Assembly: GCA_023101725.1 (NCBI GenBank)
Contig: JALJCO010013744.1
Location: 434,001-498,000 of the forward strand
Origin: Atherinomorus stipes
Taxonomy: Eukaryota > Chordata > Actinopteri > Atheriniformes > Atherinidae
Direction: 5' to 3'
Length of the DNA: 64,000 bases
Within the stretch, counting starts at the first letter, position 1, and the number at the start of each line of letters is the position of its first letter. Below, piece after piece: positions 1 to 10,443 of this stretch. The notes beneath the pieces are model-generated. The model worked only from the letters and a program-made list of their open reading frames with translations. It ran no database searches and was not told the origin of the DNA. A program made the position numbers and the translations under genes.

Positions 1-239
1 CGGACCAAGATTGCATTCATGTTGCACCGCAAATGAGCCAAACCTTCTGAATAATGTTCCCAATCTCTCCAGAGGTGGCGCTGCATTGAGATTCACCTTA
101 GGCGAGGACAGTCTATGGCGAGGACAAGACATAAAACGAACAAGAAGGTTCTCACAACTTCCATTTCCTCCAAAAAACACATTATTGTTGTTTGTACTTA
201 CGAGGAGCTGAATATGCTTTCATCAGACCAAACATCGAT

Positions 240-553
240 TAAAGCTTTTACTTCCTCGTAATTCTACGTCTGACGGAGAGCCATCTTTATAAGTACCACA
301 GTCCCACACGTGTAGTTGTTATTGTATCGTTTACCCACAATGCCCAATGTTTTACCCACAATGCAAGTTTGTAGTCCACTTCCTGTATTTGGTTCACTTG
401 AAACGGACCGAGACCTGCGTTTGTAGGCGGACCGAGTCCACTTGTTTGTTCTGGATCAGAGTCTGTTTGCGCATTCACAACTCCCCAAAGTGAAGTGAAC
501 TTTCCAAGCAAACGGACTCTGATTCGAATCAAAAAATCTTTGTGAATGTGCCC
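240..553. mobile_element. Right part of a TTA-flanked MITE (probable)
   Basis: This stretch ends in GTGAATGTGCCC directly followed by TTA. That layout matches the other TAA/TTA-flanked inverted-repeat elements in the window. Its interior is richer in CG and repeats the words GGACCGAG and CCCACAATGC. The matching left terminus was not found and may be degraded or lie outside the window. A PIF/Harbinger-type origin (3-bp TWA target duplication) is inference. The 81-codon minus-strand frame across it resembles nothing known and is not called. Confidence 0.35.
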
Positions 554-556
554 TTA

Positions 557-3500
557 ATCAGAAGCAATAAAATCATACAGATGATCCTAAATGACAATGT
601 GTCACACTTGACTCCAAATCATGTCATTTTAGTCCTATAGTTTACCATCTGGAGTTGTTCTAACAGCAGGGAGTCTTTAAACACACTACAGGGATAAAAC
701 TTAAAAACAGTTGTGTACAAGGGCTCTGAGCAAGTTTCATGACAGCTTGTACTCTTGCAAATAGCGAAAGGAAAACGATAACATTGGCTGCCAAGCAATT
801 TCCTGTCCTTCTTTTTATCTGTTCACGTTACACTCTAAGCTGTGGTGCATTTAATAACTAATACTTGTGTTGTTTAGATTTCATCTGGTGAGCAGACATC
901 ACATTGGATTAATTTTACAGTTTTAAGCTTTTCCTGACAGGATCTGTCTTCATCTAAATCTTCCAGTCATGACTGAGGTAGATTAAAAGAGGGGAAGTAG
1001 AGAACCAGTAGAGATTGTTTCTTTACAGAAGCCCAGACAGAAACAATATATCAGTATTTCCTGCTTTTTAACTAAATTTGTTGTAAATCTTGCCAAATGA
1101 TGTGCTGTTACTAATGTTAAGATTGTAAATCCCTCAGCATTTAATTAGCTTATCTGAGTGTGATTATTACTTCTCCACAATGCTTGTTTCTTGGCAGTTG
1201 ATTGCACTTACTTGTGTGTACAAAGTTAGACCAAAAGATATTTTTTCATGTAAAATAAATACACAATAATATTAGATGAGCAACCACAGCAAGAAAAACA
1301 TTTTTTTACAGCCTTTGCAACACCACTGGGCATTTGCTGTCAAAGACTCTGCTAATTAACACCAAAACAAAGGTCATACAGTTCTACTTTCAGATGATTT
1401 ATATGAAATTCACAACTTCTCTACACTAACTTTTACGTCTCAAACCACCCGAGATTTAATTTTCCTGTTGTGAAGAGGATCAACAAGGCAGTAAAAGGTA
1501 AACATAATTTACAGCATATCATATTAAATTCAAACATAATAAGCAAGTAGAATGTGTTAAATTGAGGGCATCAACATTTATAGCTTTTAAATGCCACTCC
1601 AAAGAATGGTTCAGTGTCGTTTGCTGAACAAAACATACTAACACTTAAGAGGTTTTTTGAACACTATATCATCCTCCACATGTTTGGAGAATGATAACAA
1701 GCCATGAAATCATGTAAACAGAATAGTAATAATGCCACCAACATTCCCTTTTTTTTTTTTTAACACTGATTTGTGGCGTCATGATGAAGCTCATCAAAGG
1801 CCAACAGAGAAACATGGCAAAGTCCACATTGACACTTTGTCACATGTAACCGCTTTAATCTGCCCATTGTCTTAATGACACTGTCAGTGGCCCCTAATGA
1901 CCCGGATCAGACATCGCCTGCTTCACTGTATTAATTTAAACGGGCCCCTCGCTGGGAGGGTTATTTTTTATTGCGTCTGTCAGCGTCTGATAAACCTCAG
2001 CACGTCATCCATCCTTCTGAGCAAGTGAGAGAGGGGGAGGACGGAGAGGCTGAAGCATCTTGCAATTCTCCTCTTCCCACTCTGTTTTCTTCCTCCTCTC
2101 CATCTTGGTGCTCTGTATTTATTCTCTTTGTCTTTATTCCTTACTTCTCTTCCCGTTTGCTATCAGCGTGCCTCCCATCTCACCCACCCATTGCATTTTC
2201 TTTCTTTCTTTTCTTTTTTTTTCCCCCTTCTCCACATGGAGGCCCTAATATTTTCCCGCGGGGCGCCCACTTCTCTCAAACGGTGATGAATGGCTCTGGT
2301 TTCTGTATCGATTTCCAAACTGAAACAATTTAGGGACAAAACAAGTAGCAGTTTATCATATTGATTTTCTTCTGAATTCAGTTTCACCCCTTTAAGGTGA
2401 CACTGTGCACGGACGGATACACGTGTGAGAACGCAGATGAATGCTCAACGCTTCCTTGTTGAGCTGTGACTGAGATTTAAGGCCTGTCCCACATATGTCT
2501 GCATGACTGGGTCGGCTCAAAGTGCTTTAAGTGAGAAGTCGATGGGACTGCATGAAAACAGTTTGCTAAATCAGAAGCGAAGACTTCATTTAAAATATAT
2601 AGCGATGACTGAAGCATGTGTTTCGCTCTATTCTAGTCACGTCTGACTAACAGTGGAAATTGCTCATCAACAATTCACACCGAGCAGCTCACCACACTGT
2701 GATGCAGATCAAAGAATCAATATAGAGTCCATTTAAAATGTTTGAATTAAGCATGTAATCCATATTAAGTATCATGAGGTGACCAGAGGCAGAGAGATCA
2801 TCGAGCACCTGTCTGCGATCACATTATACAGACTAACTTTCCCTGTTTTCTTTTGATGGAGTCAAGTGTCAAGATCGTCTTTTAATACCAGATTGGATTT
2901 GATTACAATCTGCTGATGCTGCAGCCTGCGACACACCTGAAAAAGCATGTAGCTCTGCCCTGAATGCATTAGTGCTGACAGTGGAGTCACAGGCGAGCGG
3001 ACGTGCCCTTGGCCACAATGATCTTAGCCTCACCCCAAACAGTGACCAGCAGCGACAGCACAGCCGAGTGCGGAAATTGCCTGGGAATAGCGAGGCCCAT
3101 TAGAAAACTTCAAACAAACAAACAAAAGAACAACAGCGGAGACACAAGGGATGACAGCTCGGTATAGCGAGCACATTATCTGTTTAACCTTATGTCCTTT
3201 CCTCATGCTGGTGCTTTCCCTCCAGCTGGTTAAATTAGCTAAACTGCAAGAATGCCTGAAATAAAGAAAATAGCTTTTACAAGAAGCATCAGGGGAGACA
3301 AAAGCAAAGAGTGCAGGCGATTGGATGGACATGCAGCTCAGGAAAATTGATTTTGTTATGAAATTATGTAAATGGGAAAGCACATTACAATTCTTATGGT
3401 GGAAATCACTGAGAAATCAATATCAAGGAAATGGAATAGGATGGGACCTCTTAACTTTAGTCATTTTAAGTCTAATAAACACAGTTTAGTTCATCAGTTT

Positions 3501-4242
3501 GCAATGAGACCAAATGAAAATGAGCCCATTTTCATCTTTAAATGTCCAATATGATACATACAGTAAAGAACAAAAAAAGTCCCCACAGTATGAAAAGAAA
3601 TGATAGTTATTTTCAGCTTTTTTAATTTAAAAAAAACAAACAAAAAAAAAACCTATTTTTGATCCAAAAAATGTTTGTTTGACTTTAAACAGTCAACTTA
3701 ATCTCAAGCAGGTATAATGACAGTAATAATACTGCCATTAGGCAGCTCTCTAGGTGATGACAAATAGTACACCTACTGCTTTTAGCAAAGGAAGCATAAT
3801 TTTCTCTGTGTACCCAAAGTTCAGCAGCGATAAAACAAGAGTGGAGCCATCGCACCTTATTTCAGTTTAATGCTACAACAAATCGTCGTTCTGAAAGAGT
3901 GCAGAGAACATTTTATCTTCTCTGCAGATGATCAGAGATATTCAAAGTCCCCAGGGATTAAATTGACCTTTTCTGCTGTGCCAGCAGAATTTCAAAATTA
4001 AACAAACATATGAGAATTTAATAAGAACCTACAACCAACATTTGATGAACATATTCAGAGGATGAACCTTTAGCATTTACATCTTACTGACTTTGTTGAC
4101 TTATGACCCCGGGGTTGATCTATTTATTACTATGTGACCTGTTCCAGTGTACTTCAGTAGTAATATGCAATACCACTGATTTCCTTTCCAATACACCACC
4201 AGTTAAAGTTCAGGTTGATATGGATGCTTTGATACCAATACT
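557..4242. other. Non-coding AT-rich stretch, no gene seen
   Basis: No coding exon or clear transposon was recognised. It contains a short T run near 1,749-1,761 and a CT-rich tract at about 2,060-2,240; the frames of 60-120 codons over that tract are low-complexity and not gene-like. The blocks near 1,840-1,960 and 2,900-3,180 are less AT-rich and free of repeats, so they could be conserved non-coding elements. That cannot be tested without alignment to other fish. Confidence 0.5.
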
Positions 4243-4530
4243 TCATACAAAACCTGCATGTTCTCCTGTTTCTGGATAGTACCTGCAGTGCCAAAGGACT
4301 CTGAAAGTGATGGTTGCCTCACTCTTGCTGCACCTGCCCCTCTCCTCTTCAAATTGTGTCATAACCTCATCATGTTCTGTGTTATGATTAATTCTCAGAT
4401 GTATAAAGTTTGCAGTGCTGCTGCAGTACCTCACTGTCTTCCCACACACATCACATATAGCGTCGTTGCTGTTTGCAGAGCTGAAATTGCTCCACACGTG
4501 ACTGCGTTTGCGTACATCATGTTGACTGAC
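4243..4530 (-). pseudogene. BED-type zinc-finger relic of a hAT/ZBED-like protein
   Basis: Translating the minus strand gives RKRSHVWSNFSSANSNDAI, then CDVCGKTVRYC and, further on, IHLRINH. This order of an aromatic N-terminal motif (VWSNF), a C-x2-C pair, then a spaced H-x4-H pair is the pattern of BED zinc fingers, DNA-binding modules at the N-terminus of hAT transposases and ZBED proteins. Only about 60 residues match; downstream the frame loses resemblance and stops. An in-frame stop lies just upstream of the RKRSH segment and no transposase body was seen nearby. I read this as a fragment of a hAT-type gene. A fragment of a domesticated ZBED exon is the alternative. Confidence 0.55.
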
Positions 4531-5109
4531 TCATCTGGATTTAGTGAGTGTTGAGCAACTGAGTATGTATGGTTTTGCAGCGACGTTCACACTCATCTCT
4601 ATTTTGTGTAATACTAAAGAAAAAAAGATCCATATTTATTGCTCCATGAGAAATCAACAGTCACAATCACTTTCTGGCATTCATTTCCCATGTGCAAAAG
4701 GGAGCAGAAAGAAGATATAATCTTATTTTGTCTGGCTCCGAATAATAAAAAAAAAAAAAAACCTTTGATAAGCAGCTTATAACCAAATTTACACCATCTA
4801 AACAGTACCCTAACAAACGTCTTCAGTTCAGCCAGTAAACATTTTAAAGGGAAATATTAACATTCTCAAATAATAATAAATCAGACAATGCACAATAAGG
4901 CAACAAAATATACATTTAATCCTATACATATAGAAAGAAGAAACTAACGTAGACCTTTTCATATTAATGCTGACTGAATATACTTTGTTTATACATACCT
5001 GTATTGAATTGACAAAAACTGTTAGAGCTTTTAAGGTCTTCATGAAATGAATTCCAGTTTTACTCACATAACTGAAGGACACATCTGTTTGAATGTGGCT
5101 GTGCAAAAA

Positions 5110-5502
5110 CTCAAATTTTACCAAGGACATTTTTTTCTAATTTCTTGTCAAAATATCTCATTCCATTCAAAATGAGACAAAATTACCTAAAAAAAAAAAA
5201 AAAAGAAAGAAAGAAAGAAAGAAAAAATTTCAGTGAGATATAAGAACTTGTTTTAAGCCCATGCATCTTATTTCAAGAAATCTTATCAAGAATATTTTGC
5301 TTGTTCTATTGGCAGAATGTTTTTGCTTATTACAAGCAAAAAAATAAATGAATTAATTTGTAAAAATAATAAAAAAAACTTTTTTTTTTTTTTTACTTAT
5401 TTTAAGAGTGGCCAAAATTCTCTTTAGGTAATTTTAACTTATTTTGAGTGTGATGAGAATTTTTTACTACAAATTAGAAAAATGTACTTGGTAAGATTTG
5501 AG
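5110..5502. mobile_element. MITE with long imperfect terminal inverted repeats
   Basis: The left end begins CTCAAATTTTACCAAGGACA, and the reverse complement of the right end begins CTCAAATCTTACCAAGTACA. Similarity continues for about 85 bases on each side, through TTTCTAATTT, a CTCAT word, CAAAATRAG and AAAATTACCTAAA. The roughly 390-bp unit has no coding capacity. A (GAAA)n tract sits next to the left inverted repeat. Target duplications could not be fixed with certainty, so no superfamily is assigned. Confidence 0.65.
5198..5227. repeat. Poly-A / (GAAA)n microsatellite
   Basis: A run of A leads into about five GAAA units. It lies inside the MITE at 5,110-5,502, just inside the left inverted repeat. 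Confidence 0.9.
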
Positions 5503-7139
5503 CTTTTGAGGTGGGTATGTGCAAATTGATGTTTGAAATTATATTTTCTCCTACTGAACTCATTTTCTTAGTGATAACAGTATAGTATTTTTCCTGTTAA
5601 ATATTTACATCTTGCCTTAAACAAAATTAATGGTGTTTGAAACTTGACTAAAACTTCAAGCTTTAATATTCTGGATTTAACAAATAATTTACTTGTGAGT
5701 TCGCTTTAACTTTAATCCTCACAGCCCTCCTCTGTAATATGAATAAAGCTTTTATATTTGTCTGTTATGTGTTCCCCCAAGCTTCTACACAGTAGTTGAA
5801 ATATGGTGCAATGAGTGAACTGTAAAGTATTTTCATTGTTTCATAATTCATCACATCCTTCACGTTATTTTTAACAAAAATGTTTTGGGAGATTTTTCTT
5901 TCAGTATGTGCTATGTGAGGTTTCTATGATAACTTATCATCCATAATTACTCCAAGAAAACAGAAGTCAAAAACTCTCAATGTCACCTCCACTATGGATA
6001 ATGCCACACTTTCATATTCTATCATACACTTTAATACTTCTTCTTCAAAGTGGAAGAAGTAGCTCCTGACAAGTGGGTATCATTTTTATGAGATCCTAAA
6101 ATCTAAGTTACTTTCCATTTCTGTTTCTGTTAATGATGAATTTCAGCAAGTGGCCAAAATATAAATTTTAATGTGAGAATTGATTCTAGGACATAGATAT
6201 CTGGTTGTGGAGGGTATGGATGTTCCTCTGGCACTAACAAGAGGTCAGAGGGAAAAGACATCAAAGAAACAAACAACTCCACTATTTAACTTTCACTATT
6301 TAAAGGCAGTGCAATACAGTGTAATGATGTCCAAAGCATTCAAGCAGCTTTTTTTGATTCACTAGTAGGCTATAACAGTTGCATTTTAAAGCTAGGGTTG
6401 GAAAAACGGTTTGAGCAAGTGACAGTTTGAAAATAAAACACCACCCGAAACCACGCCTTCAGAGCGCAGGAAGATGTGCTTCGATGTTTTACGAGCAGGT
6501 TAACGATAACAGCTGAGTGGATAGCTTGTTAGCTTGATCGTAAACAGCTGACAAACCAAGTTTTTAATAGCTTTAATCCACTCACCTCCAACTCTTTCTG
6601 CAGTCAAATGTCAAGGCCTCCAAGACTTAATCCGTATCTGTTTTTTGTTTGAGTTTGTTTTTTTGGCGCAGCAGCAGTTAGCAGTCCGTTAGCTACATTT
6701 GTTTACAGTGAGCGGCGCACAGGGGGGTCACGTGGGGGGACGGAGAGACAAGAGGGACAGAGACGAGAGATAAAGGGATCAATTCGTTCTTTCTATAAGT
6801 TGCAAATGACCAATTCCTGCCTTTCAGCGCAAACAACAGGGGTTGGTCAGAGTTTTTACAGACCTGCAGCTCTCACAGAGGTTCTTTTTTTCCTTCCTTT
6901 TTCTGAATACATGATGTGTTGATACTGGCAGGATGGAAGGACCATTTCACCCAGTATAACAAAAACTGTTTCTGAATAGGATTACCAACTCTGGCTTTTA
7001 AGTGTGCTGAGACACAACAAAGAGAAATGTTTGACATTATGACAAATTTCTTAACTGAACGCATTCATATATGATATTTAGTGACTGTTGCAGGTTATTG
7101 GAAAAGTTTTCTTTGTTCATTAGATTTTTATTAACTAAC
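5503..7139. other. Non-coding stretch with a CG-richer block
   Basis: No gene was recognised. The block at about 6,380-6,880 is richer in CG and contains GTTAGC-type words common in fish dispersed repeats, so it may be part of an old DNA transposon. No matching termini were found. The rest is plain AT-rich sequence. Confidence 0.45.
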
Positions 7140-8215
7140 TACGTTCACACTGCAGGTTTTGATGCTCAAATCTTTTTTATTTTATTTATTTATTTATTTA
7201 TTTTACCAAAATCTGACTTCCATCAGACTTCAGTGTGAACTGTACACGGCTCTGAAGTGAGCTGTATGTGCAGAGGAAGACATGACGTCATATGTACCAT
7301 GCAGTGTTTACGAAGGTAAATATGGATGCTACTGTACATTTGTCAGCATGTGTTTTATTAGTTTCGAAGTTGATGTGCAGTCAGAGCTAGAAAAAAAGAG
7401 ATCTACAGTAGCAACTTTCAGTGCATTGTTTATGTTGGATTTTACCGTATCTAGTCTCTGCAGAGAAGTAAGACATCTGTCTCACTTCTGTGATGTCAGT
7501 GTTGGAGGAAACCCGACATGACCATTCAAACTGTCACTTCAACACAGATCAGATATTTATCCGATTACAAATGAACAAATAAACAAAATAAATTGTCATC
7601 CTCTACAGCTTAAAAAAGTTTTTAAAAAAGTAAAATAGATAAATAAATAAAAGAGAAGTTTTTCCTCTGAACTCTGGAGCAAACTTCTGTTAGCTGATGG
7701 CTGCTGGTCTCAGAGAGAGTCTTCCAGCAGGCTGTTTGCTTCTTCCTCAGACAGAGTGGATAAGTTGGATTCTTGGAGTTTTTCTCGAACAAAGTGCGCG
7801 TCTTCCTACGATGCTGCACACATGTATTTGGCACTTCATGATTGGTGAAATGATGTCTACGTAGACATTTCTAAGGCAGTCGTTTGAAGGGCGCTACAAC
7901 ATGGACTAAAACTCCCTACAGTCATATAGATTATACTCAAATATGCATAAATGAAGAAAAATAACTTAAATGAAGTTTTTACGAGGAAATAACAGTATGT
8001 AATAACTAGTATGATTAAAAGCCTATAAAATTCCATGTTTTTTATGATAGGGCATCTTTAAAACCTGGAGTGTGAATGCAGCCTAAGAGGCCTGGGCCTG
8101 AAAATAATCAGATTTGCGCCGTTCAGACTGACATTAAAAGTCCAATATTAGTCCTTTACAGGCAAAAAAATAAATAAATAAAAAATCTGAATTGGGCTGC
8201 AGAGTAAACAAAGCC
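7140..8215. mobile_element. TAA-flanked DNA element with a nested second element (probable)
   Basis: The left end (GTTCACACTGCAG, then AAATCTTTTTTATTTTATT) matches the reverse complement of the right end (GTTTACTCTGCAG, then CAGATTTTTTATTTATTT). The right end abuts TAA at 8,216-8,218. Inside, another terminus, GTGTGAATGCAGCC followed by TAA, ends at 8,083, which suggests a second element of the same general class inserted within the first. A (TTTA)n run lies next to the left repeat. No transposase-like frame is present; the 79-codon plus-strand frame at 7,282 resembles nothing known. Confidence 0.5.
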
Positions 8216-8218
8216 TAA

Positions 8219-8708
8219 GGGCTGGAATATACTTGCTGCTGCAACGTGTCTGCGTATGCATCATGGCGTCCACGCGTTCCCAGTGTACCTACAGCACGGA
8301 GTATGCACGCGTTGCTGTGACGTAACATGACGTGTGGGCGTGGTGCAATATTGACTTGAACGCTTGAGGTGCTCGTGTGTAGAAAAGCTTGAACACAAAG
8401 TCAGAGGTAAACATGCTGGTGAGTTGTTTTAAAGAGCACCGCTCGGACTTTTTCCACAACTACGGCCTTTTAATTATGTTTCCTCCCGTTGTACAGTGAC
8501 AAACATGCGTGTCTGGAAACAGATTGGAAATATTTTGGGTGACGACGCTTCCCCGGAAATTCAATCTGACAGGCAGATTTACCCTTTCACAGCTTCAATG
8601 TTGGAACGCTGTGTACTCAGATAGCGGAGACCTCCGTTATTGAGCGTTTGGGCCGCGATGGGACCGCTTGCGTGAACATTTGTGTTCACAGCAAGTATAT
8701 CTCAGTCC
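8219..8708. mobile_element. PIF/Harbinger-like MITE with TAA target duplication
   Basis: The element begins GGGCTGGAATATACTTGCTG. The reverse complement of its end begins GGACTGAGATATACTTGCTG, so 17 of 20 terminal bases agree. TAA flanks both sides (8,216-8,218 and 8,709-8,711). A 3-bp TWA duplication with G-rich termini is the known signature of PIF/Harbinger. The interior reads RVWKQIGNILGDDASPE in one plus-strand frame, which faintly recalls the Myb/MADF-like second protein of Harbinger elements; this is a weak inference. The frame is short and interrupted, so the copy is non-autonomous. Confidence 0.65.
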
Positions 8709-8911
8709 TAAGAGCTATAACAGATATAGTTTAAGTCATCATTTTGTTGAGCAAGGCCCTCTGGCTTCATAATTTCTAGCATACACTACTAGTTCATCAT
8801 TTACGGCTACATGATATGAACTATAAGGATTTAATCAACCATATGCTGTCTGTATACAGTATACAGATTAACATATTTTTTCTCTACTTCTGTGTATGTC
8901 ATATAGCTGTA

Positions 8912-9395
8912 CATTATGACATACGCGTTTGCCCGTTTTAACATGGGCATAATTCGCCAGAGCTGATTTACAAAGCAGGGCAAAAGGAGGTTTGCGTCTG
9001 TTAATGGTCAAAATAACTCTGCTATCCATTTTGTGTGTCTGCTGTAGATGAATATGCAATCTGAGCATTTATGCCAGAAGGCACAAAATATTAGGAGGAG
9101 ACTATGCAAACAAGTCAGCTTAACATGCGCAATGTGATTTATCAACCGTGCAACGGAAAGTGGGTGCAAAACTTGCGTGTAATTTGGCACGTCTAAAAAG
9201 CAGGTATTAACTGGAAGCTTTATGCACTGATGACTGAAAGAGTGCTGCACACGGGACTGCAGACATGCAGCAGTCATAATCATTTTTCAGCAGGCGACAC
9301 GTCAAGTTTTCATAATCTAATTAACAATCAACATCACTGTTTAATACAGATTATTCTAGACAGATGAATCAGAACATCTGCAGCTCTAGGATAAT
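8912..9395 (-). repeat. Dispersed repeat R1, copy inverted relative to 27.6-28.0 kb
   Basis: Read on the minus strand, this segment follows the copy at about 27,600-27,990 in the same order: GCAGATGTTCTGATTCATCT, then GCAGCACTCTTTCAG, AATCACATTGCG, TTTGCATAGTCT, ending in CGCAAACCTCCTTTTGCC. The two copies are diverged but collinear over about 400 bases. It is probably a non-autonomous DNA transposon. The small frames over it (66 and 91 codons, minus strand) do not resemble proteins. Confidence 0.65.
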
Positions 9396-9465
9396 GGTAG
9401 GCTAGTTAAAGCCAACATTAATTATGTCTTTTTATTTTATTTTATTTTTTGCCAATGGAATATTT

Positions 9466-9560
9466 TCAAGTCAAGTCAAGTCAAATTTATTTATAAAGCA
9501 CATTTAAAAACAACCTCAGTTGACCAAAGTGCTGAACATAAAAATGATAAAATCAAAAAT
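9466..9560. repeat. Dispersed repeat R2 (TATTTATA-GCAC / AAAGTGCT type), copy 1
   Basis: After a short (TCAAG)n run comes AAATTTATTTATAAAGCAC, then ATTTAAAAACAAC and CCAAAGTGCTGAACAT. This word order is common in fish genomes and recurs here at 37,177 and 46,206. The family name is not known to me. Confidence 0.6.
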
Positions 9561-9599
9561 CAACAATAAATTAAAACAGCACAAATTAAGATCAACTCT

Positions 9600-9860
9600 T
9601 GCACGCTTGTTCTCTCCACACCACTGCTCCTGCTGCTGCTCTGAGGTTACTTTCCTGCGTGAAGTTGGCTCCTACCCCACAAAAAACTGTGAAAATAACC
9701 AGTAATGTAGCAAAAAAACTATTGATACTATTTTTTTTTGAGCTTTGCATGGGGTGGGGGGCAATTACGCAGGTCCAGTACCTGACATTGTGCCAAAGAG
9801 TGCGCACTGCGTGCGTAATATCAGACCATCCTCAACATCCTCCTTGTCCATGTCCTTAAA
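9600..9860. repeat. Repeat segment sharing a 20-mer with 15,009-15,028
   Basis: CATTGTGCCAAAGAGTGCGC at 9,786-9,805 is the exact reverse complement of bases 15,009-15,028, and flanking words (GGTCTGA, GCGCAC) also agree in inverted orientation. The CG-containing words in this AT-rich region suggest the same kind of transposon as R1. Boundaries are unclear. Confidence 0.45.
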
Positions 9861-9925
9861 CTGGCCTCTTCTTACGACCTACAGGGAAACCTGCTGCATT
9901 GTTTTTATTTTATAGTTATTATATT

Positions 9926-10151
9926 AAGAGTTCATTTGCAAAAACAGACAAACACCATTGTGGAAAAACTGAGTTAACTGCTTTTCATCGCTGTACAAAC
10001 ACCCTATCTCCATTTAACATCATTAAAACCCTCTACTTCATGTGAGCTTGATTTGGTAAAAACTATTCAAAAAGTAAATGAAGAGTTTATTTGCAAAAGC
10101 AGTTAACTCCGTGTTTTCTAAATGTTTCACTATTTTTGCAAATGAACTCTT
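9926..10151. repeat. Nested fold-back repeat (MITE-like palindrome)
   Basis: Two pairs of perfect inverted repeats are nested. The outer pair is 19 bases (AAGAGTTCATTTGCAAAAA at 9,926-9,944 and its complement at 10,133-10,151). The inner pair is 15 bases (GAGTTAACTGCTTTT at 9,971-9,985 and its complement at 10,095-10,109). A third related word (AGAGTTTATTTGCAAAA) precedes the inner right arm. The unit could fold into a long hairpin and is most simply a small palindromic MITE. Confidence 0.7.
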
Positions 10152-10299
10152 CATATTTATCTTACATCCTGTTTTTTATTTGCCTCATATTATATCTCTG
10201 GAACTAACATCACTCTATTAGGACGAATTTCATTTTGCGTTTACCACATGCTCTTCTGAACTTTCCATGGCACAGCATTAGCGCACGCTAAATCCTCAT

Positions 10300-10443
10300 T
10301 TAAATACTGCTGTTTGCGCCTGTTACAAATTGCGTGTGTAATCTTTGTAGATCACCCGCAAACGCTGAAGAGACAACGCACGCTATTTATCTACGCGGCA
10401 AAGAAATTAGTGGTCTTTATGTGGATTCTTTGTAAATCAGGGC
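10300..10443. repeat. Transposon end with GTAAATCAGGGCC terminus
   Basis: A CG-rich segment ends in GTAAATCAGGGCC followed by TAA. The same terminal word (ATAAATCAGGGCC) ends the repeat at 28.06 kb. This suggests a related non-autonomous DNA element. Its left end was not located. Confidence 0.45.

Noticed and set aside
1971..2333. 120-codon plus-strand frame rich in Ser, Phe and Pro
   Set aside because: It reads through a CT-rich tract; composition alone explains the open frame.
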